DNA from: UBA11891 sp003533785
Lineage (GTDB): Bacteria > Bacteroidota > Bacteroidia > Flavobacteriales > Flavobacteriaceae
Length of the DNA: 64,000 bases
NCBI GenBank assembly: GCA_949511625.1
Contig: CATFEX010000015.1
Span: 7,057-71,056, forward strand
Direction of reading: 5' to 3'
Positions 8,039 to 17,313 of this stretch are shown here, piece after piece (positions within the stretch are counted from its first letter, which is position 1; each line of letters begins with the position of its first letter). The translations under genes and the position numbers were made by a program. The notes under the pieces were generated by a model, which did no database searches, was not told the DNA's origin, and saw only the letters and a list, made by a program, of their open reading frames with translations.

Positions 8039-9501
8039 AATGATTGGTTTAGGTATTTGATAAAATTATCTAATCTTTCTAAAATAACACTTTTTGGTAG
8101 TAAATCCATAAATGCAAATAAATCAGGGCCCGCTAATTGACCAACAAGAGCGATGCGTAATGCTTGCATTCCCTGACCCGTTTTAATGGCAGCGTCCTTA
8201 ATTTTCCCCATATATTCGGATTTACTTATTTGCTGTCCCGACTCGATATGTAAACGAAATTCAGTAAGTAAATTCTTACAAGATTTTGACTCTAGTTTCC
8301 CAACCGCTTTCTTGTCGTATTGTGTGGGGTTTTCTTCAAACAATCCTAAGAGCTCATTAAATCCCAATAGGGTTTCAACCCGATCTTTAATCAATTCTAT
8401 TTTTTCTTCTACGGAATTGATTTCCTTCAAATGCGGAGGAAGCAATGGAATCAATTTTGAAGGGGAAGCGCCTTTGATATGCTGCGCATTGATCCACAAC
8501 GCCTTTTTATAATCAAACCGAGCACCGCCTTTTTGAAGCCCTTCAATACTAAAAGCATCTACTAATTCTTTCAATGAAAACAACTCACGATCGGTTCCCG
8601 AATTCCAGCCCAGCAGGGCCAAGTAATTGACTAATCCCTCCTTAATAAACCCTCTTTCTCTAAATCCAACACTCCCCTCCCAATGGAACGGAAATACGGG
8701 AAACCCCCCTTTTGATCCATCTCTTTTGGAGAGCTTCCCTTTCCCCTCCGGTTTAAGGATTAGGGGCAGGTGTATAAATTTGGGCGCCTCCCACCCAAAC
8801 CCCTCATAAATGAGCTGATGAATTGGCAAAGAAGGCAACCACTCCTCACCGCGAATTACGCATGTAATCTCCATTAAGTGATCATCGACCACGTTAGCAA
8901 AATGATATGTGGGCATACCATCTGCTTTCATAAGTATTTTATCATCAATTTCTTTTGCTTCAACATGCACGTTGCCTCTAAGTTCATCCTGTACCTTAAT
9001 AGTTCCTAAGGCATCATTTTTTAGGCGTATGACATAGTCTTCATTTTTTAACAACGGAGTCACTTCCGATGTGCTTAAGCTTAAGCTATTTTTCATCCTG
9101 TGTCGGTTGTGTTGGCCATATTTAAATGCTTCCTTTTTAGCTTCTGCTTTACCTCTTTCTAGTTCTAAAGCTTCTTTTGAATCAAAAGCATAGTAGGCCT
9201 TCCCTTTTTCAATTAACTTTTGAATGTAATTTTGGTATATGTCTTTTCTTTCACTTTGTCTATAGGGCCCCCATGGACTTTCGGTTCCTGGCCCTTCGTC
9301 AACCTCTAGCCCCAACCAATCCATTGTCTTCAAAATATATTCTTCGGCGCCAGGGACATATCTGTTTTGGTCTGTATCTTCAACACGTACAACAAAGACC
9401 CCTTTTCTGCTTTTTGTGTAGAGGTAATTAAACAAAGCGGTTCTTACACCTCCGATATGGAGAGGTCCCGTTGGGCTTGGGGCAAAACGTACACGTTCCA
9501 T
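8035..9501 (-). CDS. gltX: Glutamyl-tRNA synthetase
   Basis: Class I synthetase charging tRNA-Glu, 488 residues. The nucleotide-binding signature is PSPTGPLHIGG at residues 8-18, and the KMSKS loop is GKLSKRDG at residues 255-262. VRVEDTD at about 38-44 is the conserved glutamate-binding region. The gene is divergent from ybeY and heads an operon with the SPFH gene. Since GlnRS is also encoded in this window, it is expected to be discriminating, charging only tRNA-Glu (inference). Confidence 0.95.
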   Translation of the reverse strand: MERVRFAPSPTGPLHIGGVRTALFNYLYTKSRKGVFVVRVEDTDQNRYVPGAEEYILKTMDWLGLEVDEGPGTESPWGPYRQSERKDIYQNYIQKLIEKGKAYYAFDSKEALELERGKAEAKKEAFKYGQHNRHRMKNSLSLSTSEVTPLLKNEDYVIRLKNDALGTIKVQDELRGNVHVEAKEIDDKILMKADGMPTYHFANVVDDHLMEITCVIRGEEWLPSLPIHQLIYEGFGWEAPKFIHLPLILKPEGKGKLSKRDGSKGGFPVFPFHWEGSVGFRERGFIKEGLVNYLALLGWNSGTDRELFSLKELVDAFSIEGLQKGGARFDYKKALWINAQHIKGASPSKLIPLLPPHLKEINSVEEKIELIKDRVETLLGFNELLGLFEENPTQYDKKAVGKLESKSCKNLLTEFRLHIESGQQISKSEYMGKIKDAAIKTGQGMQALRIALVGQLAGPDLFAFMDLLPKSVILERLDNFIKYLNQSL

Positions 9502-9511
9502 TTTTTATTTT

Positions 9512-9519
9512 CAAAGATA
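9512..9519 (-). promoter_or_regulatory. -7 promoter element of gltX
   Basis: TATCTTTG on the minus strand, an exact TAnnTTTG match 10 nt before the gltX ATG. Confidence 0.55.
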
Positions 9520-9546
9520 GCGACTTCTTACTACAGCACGGATGTG

Positions 9547-9554
9547 TATCTTTG
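9547..9554 (+). promoter_or_regulatory. -7 promoter element of ybeY, 4 nt from the GTG
   Basis: TATCTTTG, an exact TAnnTTTG match. It ends 4 nt before the GTG chosen as the ybeY start, suggesting a near-leaderless transcript. Its position also argues against longer upstream starts in the same frame. Confidence 0.5.
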
Positions 9555-9558
9555 TCCT

Positions 9559-9978
9559 GTGGAAATAAATTTTAACAACGCACCCGATTATGTCAACCCT
9601 ACTGTGGTGTGTCAATTATTGAAGAAGATCAGTGAAGACTTCAACAAAGAGGTAACCTGTTTTACCTTCCACTTCGTTGGTTCCACAAAGATGTTGGAAT
9701 TAAACAAATCCTTTCTGGACCATGATACGCACACAGACGTGATAACTTTTGATTACAGTACGGACAGCACCGTCTCTGGGGAGGCATTCCTTTCTTTAGA
9801 AATGATAGAAGAAAACGCAAAAAAATTTAGCCAAACCCCTGAAAACGAGTCACATAGGCTTTGTGTGCATAGCCTTTTACACTGTTACGGGGTAACAGAC
9901 AAGACAACAGGAGAGAAAAAACAATTCAGACTGATAGAGAATAAGTACTTAAACATGTTTCACGTGGAACCTCAATAA
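9559..9978 (+). CDS. ybeY: Endoribonuclease YbeY (rRNA maturation factor)
   Basis: Metal-dependent endoribonuclease involved in 16S rRNA maturation and ribosome quality control, 139 residues from the GTG. The family core is LDHDTHTDVITFDY (residues 53-66) and the metal motif is HSLLHCYGVTDK at 104-115. His104 and His108 are kept, but the third His of the usual HxxxHxxxxxH is Lys115 preceded by Asp114, as is common in Bacteroidota. The frame is open further upstream, but the GTG start fits the alignment and promoter. The last codons contain a parS-like palindrome. mnmG starts 2 nt after the stop. Confidence 0.85.
   Translation: MEINFNNAPDYVNPTVVCQLLKKISEDFNKEVTCFTFHFVGSTKMLELNKSFLDHDTHTDVITFDYSTDSTVSGEAFLSLEMIEENAKKFSQTPENESHRLCVHSLLHCYGVTDKTTGEKKQFRLIENKYLNMFHVEPQ
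9957..9970. promoter_or_regulatory. parS-type centromere site (copy 1)
   Basis: GTTTCACGTGGAAC fits the bacterial parS core GTTYCACGTGRAAC at all 14 positions; ParB family proteins bind this palindrome near the replication origin. It lies inside the last codons of ybeY, where it encodes FHVEP. An identical 14-mer occurs 1.9 kb downstream, on the other side of mnmG. Confidence 0.75.
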
Positions 9979-9979
9979 G

Positions 9980-11851
9980 ATGTTTGCAAAAGAATATGAT
10001 GTTATTGTTGTTGGAGGAGGTCATGCTGGTGCGGAAGCCGCCGCCGCTTCTGCGAACCTTGGTTCTCATACCCTACTTATCACCATGAATCTTCAAACCC
10101 TTGGACAAATGAGTTGTAATCCTGCCATGGGAGGAATTGCGAAAGGACAAATTGTTCGTGAAATTGATGCCATGGGTGGCTACAGCGGAATCGTATCTGA
10201 TACTTCTGCAATCCAGTTTAAAATGTTGAATCGATCCAAAGGCCCTGCCATGTGGTCTCCACGGGTACAGTCAGACCGCATGCTGTTTGCGCAACATTGG
10301 AGAAATCAATTGGAACAAACTCAACATCTTGATTTTTATCAAGAAATGGTCAAAGGACTTGTTATTGAAAAAAACAAAGTTGTCGGAGTCGAAACCAATC
10401 TGGGGCTCCAAGTGAGAGCTAAATCAGTTATACTCACTAACGGCACTTTTTTAAATGGTTTGATTCATATTGGTGAAAAAAACTTCGGTGGCGGACGCGC
10501 TGGAGAATCTGCATCCTATGGACTGACAGAAACATTACAGTCCTTGGGTTTCCAAAGCGGTCGTATGAAAACAGGGACCCCTCCCCGTGTGGACGCAAGG
10601 TCTCTCGATTTTTCACAAATGGAAGAGCAACCTGGGGATATAGATCCTCAAAAATTTTCCTTTTCCACTCTTACGAGCCCATTGAAAAAGCAAAAGAGTT
10701 GTTATATTACCCATACCGATGAAACAGTGCATGATACCCTTCGCTCTGGATTTGATCGTTCTCCTATGTTTAACGGAAGCATTCAAAGCATCGGCCCAAG
10801 GTATTGCCCCTCCATCGAAGATAAAATAAATCGTTTTGCAGATAAAAACAGACATCAAATATTCGTTGAGCCAGAAGGATGGGATACCGTAGAAGTTTAT
10901 GTAAACGGGTTCTCAACTTCTTTACCAGAAGATATCCAATACGAAGCGCTTCGCAGAGTAAAAGGCTTTGAAAAGGTAAAGTTTTTTCGCCCTGGTTATG
11001 CCATTGAGTATGACTATTTCCCTCCTACACAATTGATGCATAGTTTAGAAACTAAGTTAATTGAAAACTTGTTTTTTGCTGGACAGATCAACGGCACAAC
11101 CGGCTACGAAGAAGCTGCGGCACAAGGATTAATAGCAGGAATCAATGCTCACCAAAAAACCAATAATAAAGAAACCATTATCTTAGGAAGAGAGCAAGCG
11201 TATATTGGTGTGCTAATTGATGACTTGATTACCAAAGGCACTGAGGAACCCTATCGAATGTTTACCTCAAGAGCTGAATACCGTACCCTATTACGACAAG
11301 ACAATGCGGATCAACGGCTAACCCCTTTGGCCGCCGAATTGGGCTTGGCACCGAAACATCGGTTGCAACAACTCGAAAAGAAACTCAAGCAAGTGGATGA
11401 AATGCATCGATTTCTTTTAAACACAAGCTATCAGGCAATTGAAATAAATCACCTTCTCAAGAAAAAAAACTCGGCAACAGTAACGCAGTCGGATAAGCTC
11501 CACAAGGTATTAGCGCGTCCCAACATTACCCGTGAGGATTTGATTCAGCTCAATACAGTGGCAAGCTTTATCGAATCCAATAAAATCAGTGATTTGGCTT
11601 TTGAACAAGCCGAAATACAAACAAAATACCAAGGCTATATTGATAAAGAAATAGCACTGGCCGACAAGATGAAACGCCTGGACACCGTTAAGATTCCAAA
11701 GGCATATGACTATTCATGCTTGGCCTCTTTATCTCATGAAGCAAAAGAAAAACTGACGGCAATCCAACCAACCAACTTGGCTCAAGCCTCTCGAATTAGC
11801 GGGATCAACCCCAGTGATATTGCAGTTCTTTTAGTTCAATTAAGCCGATAG
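9980..11851 (+). CDS. mnmG: tRNA uridine-5-carboxymethylaminomethyl synthesis enzyme MnmG (GidA)
   Basis: FAD-dependent partner of MnmE that modifies wobble uridine U34 of certain tRNAs; 623 residues, normal length. The N-terminal dinucleotide fold is VIVVGGGHAGAEAA (residues 8-21). Family signatures NPAMGGIAKGQIVREIDAMGG and, later, GTGYEEAAAQGL-type (here TTGYEEAAAQGL) are present. It sits 2 nt after ybeY and is flanked by the two parS-type sites; gidA near parAB/parS and oriC is a classic arrangement in many bacteria. Confidence 0.96.
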   Translation: MFAKEYDVIVVGGGHAGAEAAAASANLGSHTLLITMNLQTLGQMSCNPAMGGIAKGQIVREIDAMGGYSGIVSDTSAIQFKMLNRSKGPAMWSPRVQSDRMLFAQHWRNQLEQTQHLDFYQEMVKGLVIEKNKVVGVETNLGLQVRAKSVILTNGTFLNGLIHIGEKNFGGGRAGESASYGLTETLQSLGFQSGRMKTGTPPRVDARSLDFSQMEEQPGDIDPQKFSFSTLTSPLKKQKSCYITHTDETVHDTLRSGFDRSPMFNGSIQSIGPRYCPSIEDKINRFADKNRHQIFVEPEGWDTVEVYVNGFSTSLPEDIQYEALRRVKGFEKVKFFRPGYAIEYDYFPPTQLMHSLETKLIENLFFAGQINGTTGYEEAAAQGLIAGINAHQKTNNKETIILGREQAYIGVLIDDLITKGTEEPYRMFTSRAEYRTLLRQDNADQRLTPLAAELGLAPKHRLQQLEKKLKQVDEMHRFLLNTSYQAIEINHLLKKKNSATVTQSDKLHKVLARPNITREDLIQLNTVASFIESNKISDLAFEQAEIQTKYQGYIDKEIALADKMKRLDTVKIPKAYDYSCLASLSHEAKEKLTAIQPTNLAQASRISGINPSDIAVLLVQLSR

Positions 11852-11865
11852 GTTTCACGTGGAAC
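11852..11865. promoter_or_regulatory. parS-type centromere site (copy 2)
   Basis: GTTTCACGTGGAAC, the same 14-mer as at 9957-9970 and a full match to the parS core. It starts one base after the mnmG stop and contains the GTG start codon of the methyltransferase gene. Confidence 0.75.
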
Positions 11866-12722
11866 AATTAAAAAAAACACAACCGACCAAGGGATGCCGA
11901 CCCACAAAAGCACAAGATCATTTTTTAAGTAATCAAATTTTTTCGATTCATTGGAATCAAAGTAAAACCGTTGGGAGGACTATTTTGCCCAAATCTATTA
12001 TTCTTGAGGACTATTACAAAAGCGAGGCCTATTGCTCTCATCAAGGAGTAAAAAAAGGCCTGTTTGGCAAAGCGTACCGAATGGTACAACGGCTAATGTT
12101 CACTAGAAAAAAGCAACTCCTTTCTCAGTGGATTCCTAGAAAAGCACGCTTGTTAGACTACGGCTGTGGAGTGGGAGATTTTCTTTTAAGCCTAAAAGGG
12201 CGCTCATACAGCTGCATTGGAATAGAACCTCATTCCCAAGCACGACAAGAGGCCCTCAGCAAGGGACTTGATGTTTATTCCGCCTTGGAAGAGGTGCCAG
12301 CAAGTGATTTAGATGTCATTACCCTATGGCACGCGCTTGAACACCTCCCTGATCCCTTAGGAGCAATGAAATCTTTTTACAGCCGCCTTGCGCCAGACGG
12401 TATTTTACTTATCGCTCTACCAAACCCAGATTCATGGGATGCGAATCATTACAAACAGTATTGGGCGGCTTGGGACGTGCCTCGTCATTTATGGCATTTT
12501 AACGAAATGGGAATTATAGAGATGGCAAAGCAAGCCCGTTTTATCCACCAGGCAACCCACGCGCTTCCTTTGGATGCTTTTTATGTGAATCTACTTAGCG
12601 AAAAATATATGCGGCGACGATTTGGGTCGATTCGTGCTATTTTTAACGGACTTCGCTCTATTGGACACGGTCTAAGAAGTCAAGAATTTTCCTCTCAAAT
12701 CTACTTATTCCAAAAGAGCTGA
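11859..12722 (+). CDS. Class I SAM-dependent methyltransferase
   Basis: 287-residue methyltransferase. The AdoMet-binding motif I is LLDYGCGVGDF at residues 98-108, the acidic end of beta-2 is IGIEPH, and motif IV is DVITLWHALEHLPDP. The N-terminal part has KAQDHFLSNQIF and YYKSEAYCSH, typical of a Bacteroidota methyltransferase group of unknown substrate, often near mnmG or surface-glycan genes. The GTG start lies inside a parS-like site; no better start is seen, and the region before the DHFLS motif is otherwise short. It converges on holB with an 18-nt overlap. Confidence 0.78.
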   Translation: MEQLKKTQPTKGCRPTKAQDHFLSNQIFSIHWNQSKTVGRTILPKSIILEDYYKSEAYCSHQGVKKGLFGKAYRMVQRLMFTRKKQLLSQWIPRKARLLDYGCGVGDFLLSLKGRSYSCIGIEPHSQARQEALSKGLDVYSALEEVPASDLDVITLWHALEHLPDPLGAMKSFYSRLAPDGILLIALPNPDSWDANHYKQYWAAWDVPRHLWHFNEMGIIEMAKQARFIHQATHALPLDAFYVNLLSEKYMRRRFGSIRAIFNGLRSIGHGLRSQEFSSQIYLFQKS

Positions 12723-13820
12723 CTCCTTGCGATTGAGATGGCGAGAAAGTTCAAGTGCAAACTGTACAAAAACAATTCGAGCATTTGCATTTCGCCCCAA
12801 GTGATAGTGGCTTTCTTCTAATAGATGCTGTAGCTCTTCAATATTGTGGCTATGAACATAAGGAGCAAACTTCTGCAGATCAAAGCCAGTTAAAGAATGA
12901 AATCGATGCAAAGAAGCAGCTTCGTAGTTTACCATAAGCGCATCACGAATTAAATCCAGACCGAATAGAAAGAATTGCTTTTGAGCTTCCCGATTCATAC
13001 TTGCCAATTCTTGTGCCCATTCGAATAAGGGCAATATAATTTTGCGATTGGCTCGGGCTTTAAATGCCAGACGCAATCCTGCTACCCAAAGGACTTCTAA
13101 CTCCTGATGAGTCTCTTTTCGAATTTGGAGCTCAACTAACCTTCTCCAACTTCCTTGGGCCATTTTTAGCAATCCATCAGAAGCCTTTTCTCCAAAAGAC
13201 TGTTCGTACAAGTTAAGAAGCATTTTATCTGGTAAAGGATCTAATACGGTCTGTTGGCATCGAGATAATAAAGTGGGTAAAAGAGTTTCTGTTTGTTCTG
13301 ATACCAAAAGAAAATAGGTGTGGGGTGGAGGCTCCTCAAGGAGCTTCAACAACTTATTGGCTGCAGGAACTAATAACAGATCAACACCCCAAAGAACGAA
13401 TATTTTAAGGTTTCCAGCATAGGGTTTTAAGGAGGCTTGCTTTTGTAATTCCCTAATATGCTCTACACGAATGGAACCCTGTTTGTTACCACTATCGATA
13501 TTTCGAAGCCAATCATAAACAGAACCAAAGGGATTGTCAGAACAAAATGACCTCCAGAGGGAAGGCAAGTCTATCTTTTGAGATTTAGTATTACTAGGTG
13601 TGGGATAATAAAAATGAACATCAGGGTGTTCAAGAACAGCAGTAGCGATTGCTTCATTTCCATGGGCAATCAATGACTGACAGAGGCTAAGAACCAAAGG
13701 GAGTGCCCCGTAGCCAGAAGAATCTACAAATAATTGAGAATGAGGAAGATAGCCTTTTATAAATTCATTTTTAAGGCGATCAATTAGCAATTCTTGTCCC
13801 GTTAGCTTTAGAAAATCCAC
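12705..13820 (-). CDS. holB: DNA polymerase III delta-prime subunit
   Basis: Clamp-loader AAA+ subunit, about 371 residues. The N-terminus reads DFLKLTGQELLIDRLKNEF...LPHSQLFV, matching the usual start of delta-prime proteins. A RFC-like sensor region is seen in NKLLKLLEEPPPHTYFLLV and LLPTLLSRCQ. The P-loop is degenerate (SSGYGALPL), as expected for delta-prime, which does not bind ATP. The GTG at 13818-13820 is preferred to the ATG at 13844 because the upstream residues are not family-like and overlap a TATCTTTA promoter-like box 5 nt before the GTG. Confidence 0.82.
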   Translation of the reverse strand: MDFLKLTGQELLIDRLKNEFIKGYLPHSQLFVDSSGYGALPLVLSLCQSLIAHGNEAIATAVLEHPDVHFYYPTPSNTKSQKIDLPSLWRSFCSDNPFGSVYDWLRNIDSGNKQGSIRVEHIRELQKQASLKPYAGNLKIFVLWGVDLLLVPAANKLLKLLEEPPPHTYFLLVSEQTETLLPTLLSRCQQTVLDPLPDKMLLNLYEQSFGEKASDGLLKMAQGSWRRLVELQIRKETHQELEVLWVAGLRLAFKARANRKIILPLFEWAQELASMNREAQKQFFLFGLDLIRDALMVNYEAASLHRFHSLTGFDLQKFAPYVHSHNIEELQHLLEESHYHLGRNANARIVFVQFALELSRHLNRKESALLE

Positions 13821-13825
13821 AACGC

Positions 13826-13833
13826 TAAAGATA
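13826..13833 (-). promoter_or_regulatory. Near-consensus -7 element of holB
   Basis: TATCTTTA on the minus strand, one base from TAnnTTTG, ending 5 nt before the GTG start of holB. It lies within the longer alternative reading frame, which supports the shorter gene. Confidence 0.4.
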
Positions 13834-13950
13834 GTACAATTCAATCATTCATTTGATTGAAGCAAGCCAGGAGGAAAGATTTTGAATTTATTTTCAATTG
13901 AGTCCCTCAGGATCGCATTATGCCCTATTTTAGCGAAAAGATATTGAGGG

Positions 13951-15138
13951 ATGAACACAATAGAAAACGAAGATTTTAACCAAAAAACAGTCCTTGTCCG
14001 AGTGGATTTTAATGTTCCTTTGAATGATCAATTCGAAGTCACAGACAGCACGCGAATCCATGCAGCGAAACCCACCATAGAGACCCTTGTCAAATCAGGA
14101 GCAAAATGTGTGTTACTGACGCACTTAGGGCGTCCAAAAGGTCCTGATCCAGACCTTTCCCTTAAGCACATTGTGCCAGAAGTGAGCAAAATACTGGGTC
14201 AGCGCGTTCATTTCTCTGAACAAACTATTGGAAAGCAAGCCGTTGAAATGATTACAAATCAAGCTTTCGGAGAGGTGATTCTAATGGAGAATCTTCGTTT
14301 TTTTAGTGAAGAAACACAGGGAGAAAAAAACTTTGCAAGAGCACTAGCCGACTTGGGGGATGCCTATGTAAACGATGCTTTTGGGACGGCACACAGAGCC
14401 CATGCTTCTACGGCAATCATTGCTGATTTTTTCCCTAAGGATAAGTATTTCGGTATGCTACTGAAGGGGGAAGTAGAAGCCATCCAACAGGTCATGGAAA
14501 CAGGAAAAAAACCCGTTTTAGCCATAATTGGAGGGGCAAAAGTATCGTCTAAACTGACTATTTTAGAAAGCTTATTAGACAATATTGATGATTTGATAAT
14601 TGGAGGGGGTATGGTATACACTTTCATACAGGCGCAAGGGGGAAGCGTAGGCGATTCTATTTGTGAACCGGACCTAAAAGAAACAGCATTAAGCCTACTG
14701 GAAAAGGCAACAAAGAAAAATGTCCGTGTTCACTTGCCGATCGATGTAAAAATAGCAGATGCTTTTGACAATGAAGCCCAAATAAAAACGGCTCCTGTAA
14801 GTGAAATCCCAGACAACTGGATGGCGCTTGATTGTGGGCCAAAAAGCTTAGAGTCTTTTGGAGATGTGGTTCGTCAGGCCAAAACAATTCTATGGAACGG
14901 ACCGCTTGGCGTCTTCGAAATGGAACGTTTTGCAGAGGGAACCATAGGTCTAGGAAAGCAGATTGCTTCAAGCACAGCCCAAGGGGCTTATTCTTTGGTT
15001 GGTGGAGGGGATTCGGTAGCAGCAGTTAAACGGTTCGGGCTAGAAAATCAAATGAGTTATGTCTCAACCGGTGGTGGCGCGATGTTAGAAAGCTTAGAAG
15101 GCAAGCAACTACCAGGAATCGCCGCATTACTTAGCTAA
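13951..15138 (+). CDS. pgk: Phosphoglycerate kinase
   Basis: Glycolytic enzyme transferring phosphate from 1,3-bisphosphoglycerate to ADP; 395 residues, normal length. The signature VRVDFNVPL is at about residues 16-24, the substrate-binding HLGRPKG follows, and the nucleotide-binding loop LVGGGDS is at about 348-354. It stands alone with its own leader between divergent holB and the downstream lipoprotein gene 18 nt away, which may be co-transcribed. Confidence 0.97.
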   Translation: MNTIENEDFNQKTVLVRVDFNVPLNDQFEVTDSTRIHAAKPTIETLVKSGAKCVLLTHLGRPKGPDPDLSLKHIVPEVSKILGQRVHFSEQTIGKQAVEMITNQAFGEVILMENLRFFSEETQGEKNFARALADLGDAYVNDAFGTAHRAHASTAIIADFFPKDKYFGMLLKGEVEAIQQVMETGKKPVLAIIGGAKVSSKLTILESLLDNIDDLIIGGGMVYTFIQAQGGSVGDSICEPDLKETALSLLEKATKKNVRVHLPIDVKIADAFDNEAQIKTAPVSEIPDNWMALDCGPKSLESFGDVVRQAKTILWNGPLGVFEMERFAEGTIGLGKQIASSTAQGAYSLVGGGDSVAAVKRFGLENQMSYVSTGGGAMLESLEGKQLPGIAALLS

Positions 15139-15156
15139 CCTATAAAACAAAATCAA

Positions 15157-16119
15157 ATGAAACGGGTAGTTTTCCTTCTTTTAATACTTCTTTTTTCGTG
15201 TGGCCAACCTCAAAAAGGACCAAGGCTATTAGCAGACTCCAGTGGCCGCATTAACGCAGTGACGATAATTATGCCTGAAAATGACTGGAAGGGGCAACTG
15301 GGGCAGATTGTCCGAAAAGAATTGGAAAAAGAATATGAGGGCCTCCCCCTGATGGAACCCCAATTCACGCTGAGTTATATGTCTCCTAAGTTGTTTAATG
15401 GATTCGCAAAACATAGCCGAAACATCCTGCACTTTTCAAAAGACTCAACCGCTAAAATGAACCTTTATCAAAACCAATTTGCCAAACCGCAAGTGGTATC
15501 TCAAATACAAGGCGAAGATTCAGAAGTACAAGCGTTTATGTTTGAAGAGAATGCCAGTCTTATTAGGAGAACTTTTGTAGAAAATGAGCGTAAAGAAAAA
15601 CGTCGTAGAATGATGAAATCCCCAGCCAAAGCAACGGTTTTCATGAAAACATTTGGAATTAAATTAACCTATCCCACGGCTTATAAAACTTTTAAAACAG
15701 ACACCAATTTTGTTTGGATTCAAAAAGCGATTCCAAAAGGACACCTCAATTTGATTGCATACCGGGTTGAAGCTCCGGACCGCAATTCTAAAGGAGCGCT
15801 AATGACCATTGCCATTAGAGACTCTGTTGGCAAAAAACAAATTCCGGGAAGACTTCCCAATTCCTACATGGCCACGGAAGCAGCCTATCGCCCCTACCGG
15901 TATAAAACAAACTTCAATCAACGGGAAACCTATGTGACCAAAGGGGTGTGGAGTGCTGCCAATGATTATATGGCGGGACCTTTTGTTCATTACATAATTC
16001 GTGAAGGAGAAAATGACGAATGGCTGGCCTTGGAAGGCTTTACATTTGCGCCTTCAGTCAATAAACGGGAATATATGTTTGAATTGGAAACGATTATTCG
16101 TTCCCTAGAGAGGAAATAA
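15157..16119 (+). CDS. DUF4837 family lipoprotein
   Basis: 320 residues with a lipoprotein signal (hydrophobic LLLILLFSC, Cys at residue 15). The mature part fits DUF4837, a Bacteroidota-specific family: it opens with a domain in which VTIIMPENDWKGQLGQIVRKEL is typical and continues with a second domain with FGIKLTYPTAYKTFK. Function unknown; likely anchored in an envelope membrane facing the periplasm. Weak links of this family to gliding neighbourhoods are inference only. It follows pgk by 18 nt and is convergent with tatA. Confidence 0.75.
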   Translation: MKRVVFLLLILLFSCGQPQKGPRLLADSSGRINAVTIIMPENDWKGQLGQIVRKELEKEYEGLPLMEPQFTLSYMSPKLFNGFAKHSRNILHFSKDSTAKMNLYQNQFAKPQVVSQIQGEDSEVQAFMFEENASLIRRTFVENERKEKRRRMMKSPAKATVFMKTFGIKLTYPTAYKTFKTDTNFVWIQKAIPKGHLNLIAYRVEAPDRNSKGALMTIAIRDSVGKKQIPGRLPNSYMATEAAYRPYRYKTNFNQRETYVTKGVWSAANDYMAGPFVHYIIREGENDEWLALEGFTFAPSVNKREYMFELETIIRSLERK

Positions 16120-16122
16120 GAA

Positions 16123-16314
16123 TTAGGACTTTTTATCCTCTTTCGACGATTCTTCCTCCTCTTTGGTTGCTTGTTTGAATTCCTTTATGCCGCTTCCCAA
16201 TCCTCGCATGAGTTCAGGAATTTTTCTTCCACCAAAAAGCAACAGAACCACCACAACAATAAGAATTACCTGGGGAGCTCCAATCATACCCAAAAATAGT
16301 TGCAACGTCATCAT
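16123..16314 (-). CDS. tatA: Twin-arginine translocase subunit TatA/TatE
   Basis: 63-residue protein with the TatA plan: a short N-terminus, one hydrophobic helix (about residues 12-28, QVILIVVVVLLLFGG), the conserved FGGRKIPEL hinge, an amphipathic helix (GLGSGIKEFKQA), and an acidic/Lys-rich tail. It forms the pore-forming part of the Tat pathway that exports folded proteins. No tatC is in the window. It lies between the convergent DUF4837 gene and the divergent M23 gene. Confidence 0.9.
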   Translation of the reverse strand: MMTLQLFLGMIGAPQVILIVVVVLLLFGGRKIPELMRGLGSGIKEFKQATKEEEESSKEDKKS

Positions 16315-16393
16315 AGATATTATTTGAGGGATAAAGGTAACTAAATTTCGCTAACCCAATGCCCGAGCAAAGAGGTCACTTCCGCCTATTGTG

Positions 16394-16401
16394 TATATTT
16401 G
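16394..16401 (+). promoter_or_regulatory. -7 promoter element of the M23 peptidase operon
   Basis: TATATTTG, an exact TAnnTTTG match 9 nt before the ATG of the M23 gene, implying a leader of only a few bases. Confidence 0.5.
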
Positions 16402-16410
16402 TTTTAAGAA

Positions 16411-17313
16411 ATGATAGAAAAACCCCCACTCAAAGAAAGAATACTTAAAAAGCTCCTAAGTCGTTACCGTCTGGTCATTATAAACGAAACTACTTTTGAG
16501 GAACAGGTATATTTTAGGATGTCGCGTCTTAACGTTATTATCCTATCATCGATTTTTTTTGGAATTGTATTGGGATTAACTTTTCTACTTTTTTCATTGA
16601 CCCCACTCAAGGAATTTATACCCGGCAAGGCCTCTTCCCAACTTAATAAGATTGCGCTCAATAACAGGGATGAATTAGATTCTATCACGCTTCGCTATCA
16701 GCAGCAAAGCGTCTACCTGAACCGAATACAAAAAGTTTTAATTGGCGACCTTGATTTCGACGACCTTGACTCCATCGCGTTAGAAGACGAAAGGAATTTC
16801 GAAGAAAAGGAAAGCATCGCACCCAATGCGGCTGACTCTTTACTTCGTGAAATGGTAGCACAGGAAGACAAATACAACCTGATCGAACAGCAGGACCAAG
16901 AGATGAGCGTTTTACTATTTCCACCGGCCCAAGGCCCTATTTCTCAGAAATTCGATGCCCAAAACAAGCATTATGCCGTGGATATTGTTCTTCCCCCCAA
17001 CACGCCCATCAAATCCATTGCTGATGGAACCGTAATTTTTTCGGAATGGACAGTAGAAACGGGGTATGTAATCATGGTAGAACATCCCTATGGTCTTCTC
17101 TCTATTTACAAACACAACGCATCTTTAACAAGAGAACAAGGGGACACTGTGCGGTCTGGAGAAATTATTGCGACGGCAGGAAATACAGGGGAGTACTCTA
17201 CGGGCTTCCATCTTCATTTCGAATTGTGGACGGACGGCTATCCCATGGATCCAGAACAATTTATTGATTTTGGAAATGAAGCGTTAACCAACCAAAGCAC
17301 TTTAAAGCAATGA
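16411..17313 (+). CDS. Membrane-anchored M23 (LytM) peptidase
   Basis: 300 residues: a cytoplasmic N-terminus, one transmembrane helix at about 41-63, a short coiled linker, and a periplasmic M23 domain (about 170-290). The zinc and catalytic residues are kept: His187 and Asp191 in KHYAVDI, His235, and the H-L-H pair at 267-269 (GFHLHFELW). It should therefore be an active peptidoglycan endopeptidase, unlike the degenerate copy at 37344. It overlaps the GH3 gene by 4 nt and heads an envelope-related operon. Confidence 0.88.
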   Translation: MIEKPPLKERILKKLLSRYRLVIINETTFEEQVYFRMSRLNVIILSSIFFGIVLGLTFLLFSLTPLKEFIPGKASSQLNKIALNNRDELDSITLRYQQQSVYLNRIQKVLIGDLDFDDLDSIALEDERNFEEKESIAPNAADSLLREMVAQEDKYNLIEQQDQEMSVLLFPPAQGPISQKFDAQNKHYAVDIVLPPNTPIKSIADGTVIFSEWTVETGYVIMVEHPYGLLSIYKHNASLTREQGDTVRSGEIIATAGNTGEYSTGFHLHFELWTDGYPMDPEQFIDFGNEALTNQSTLKQ

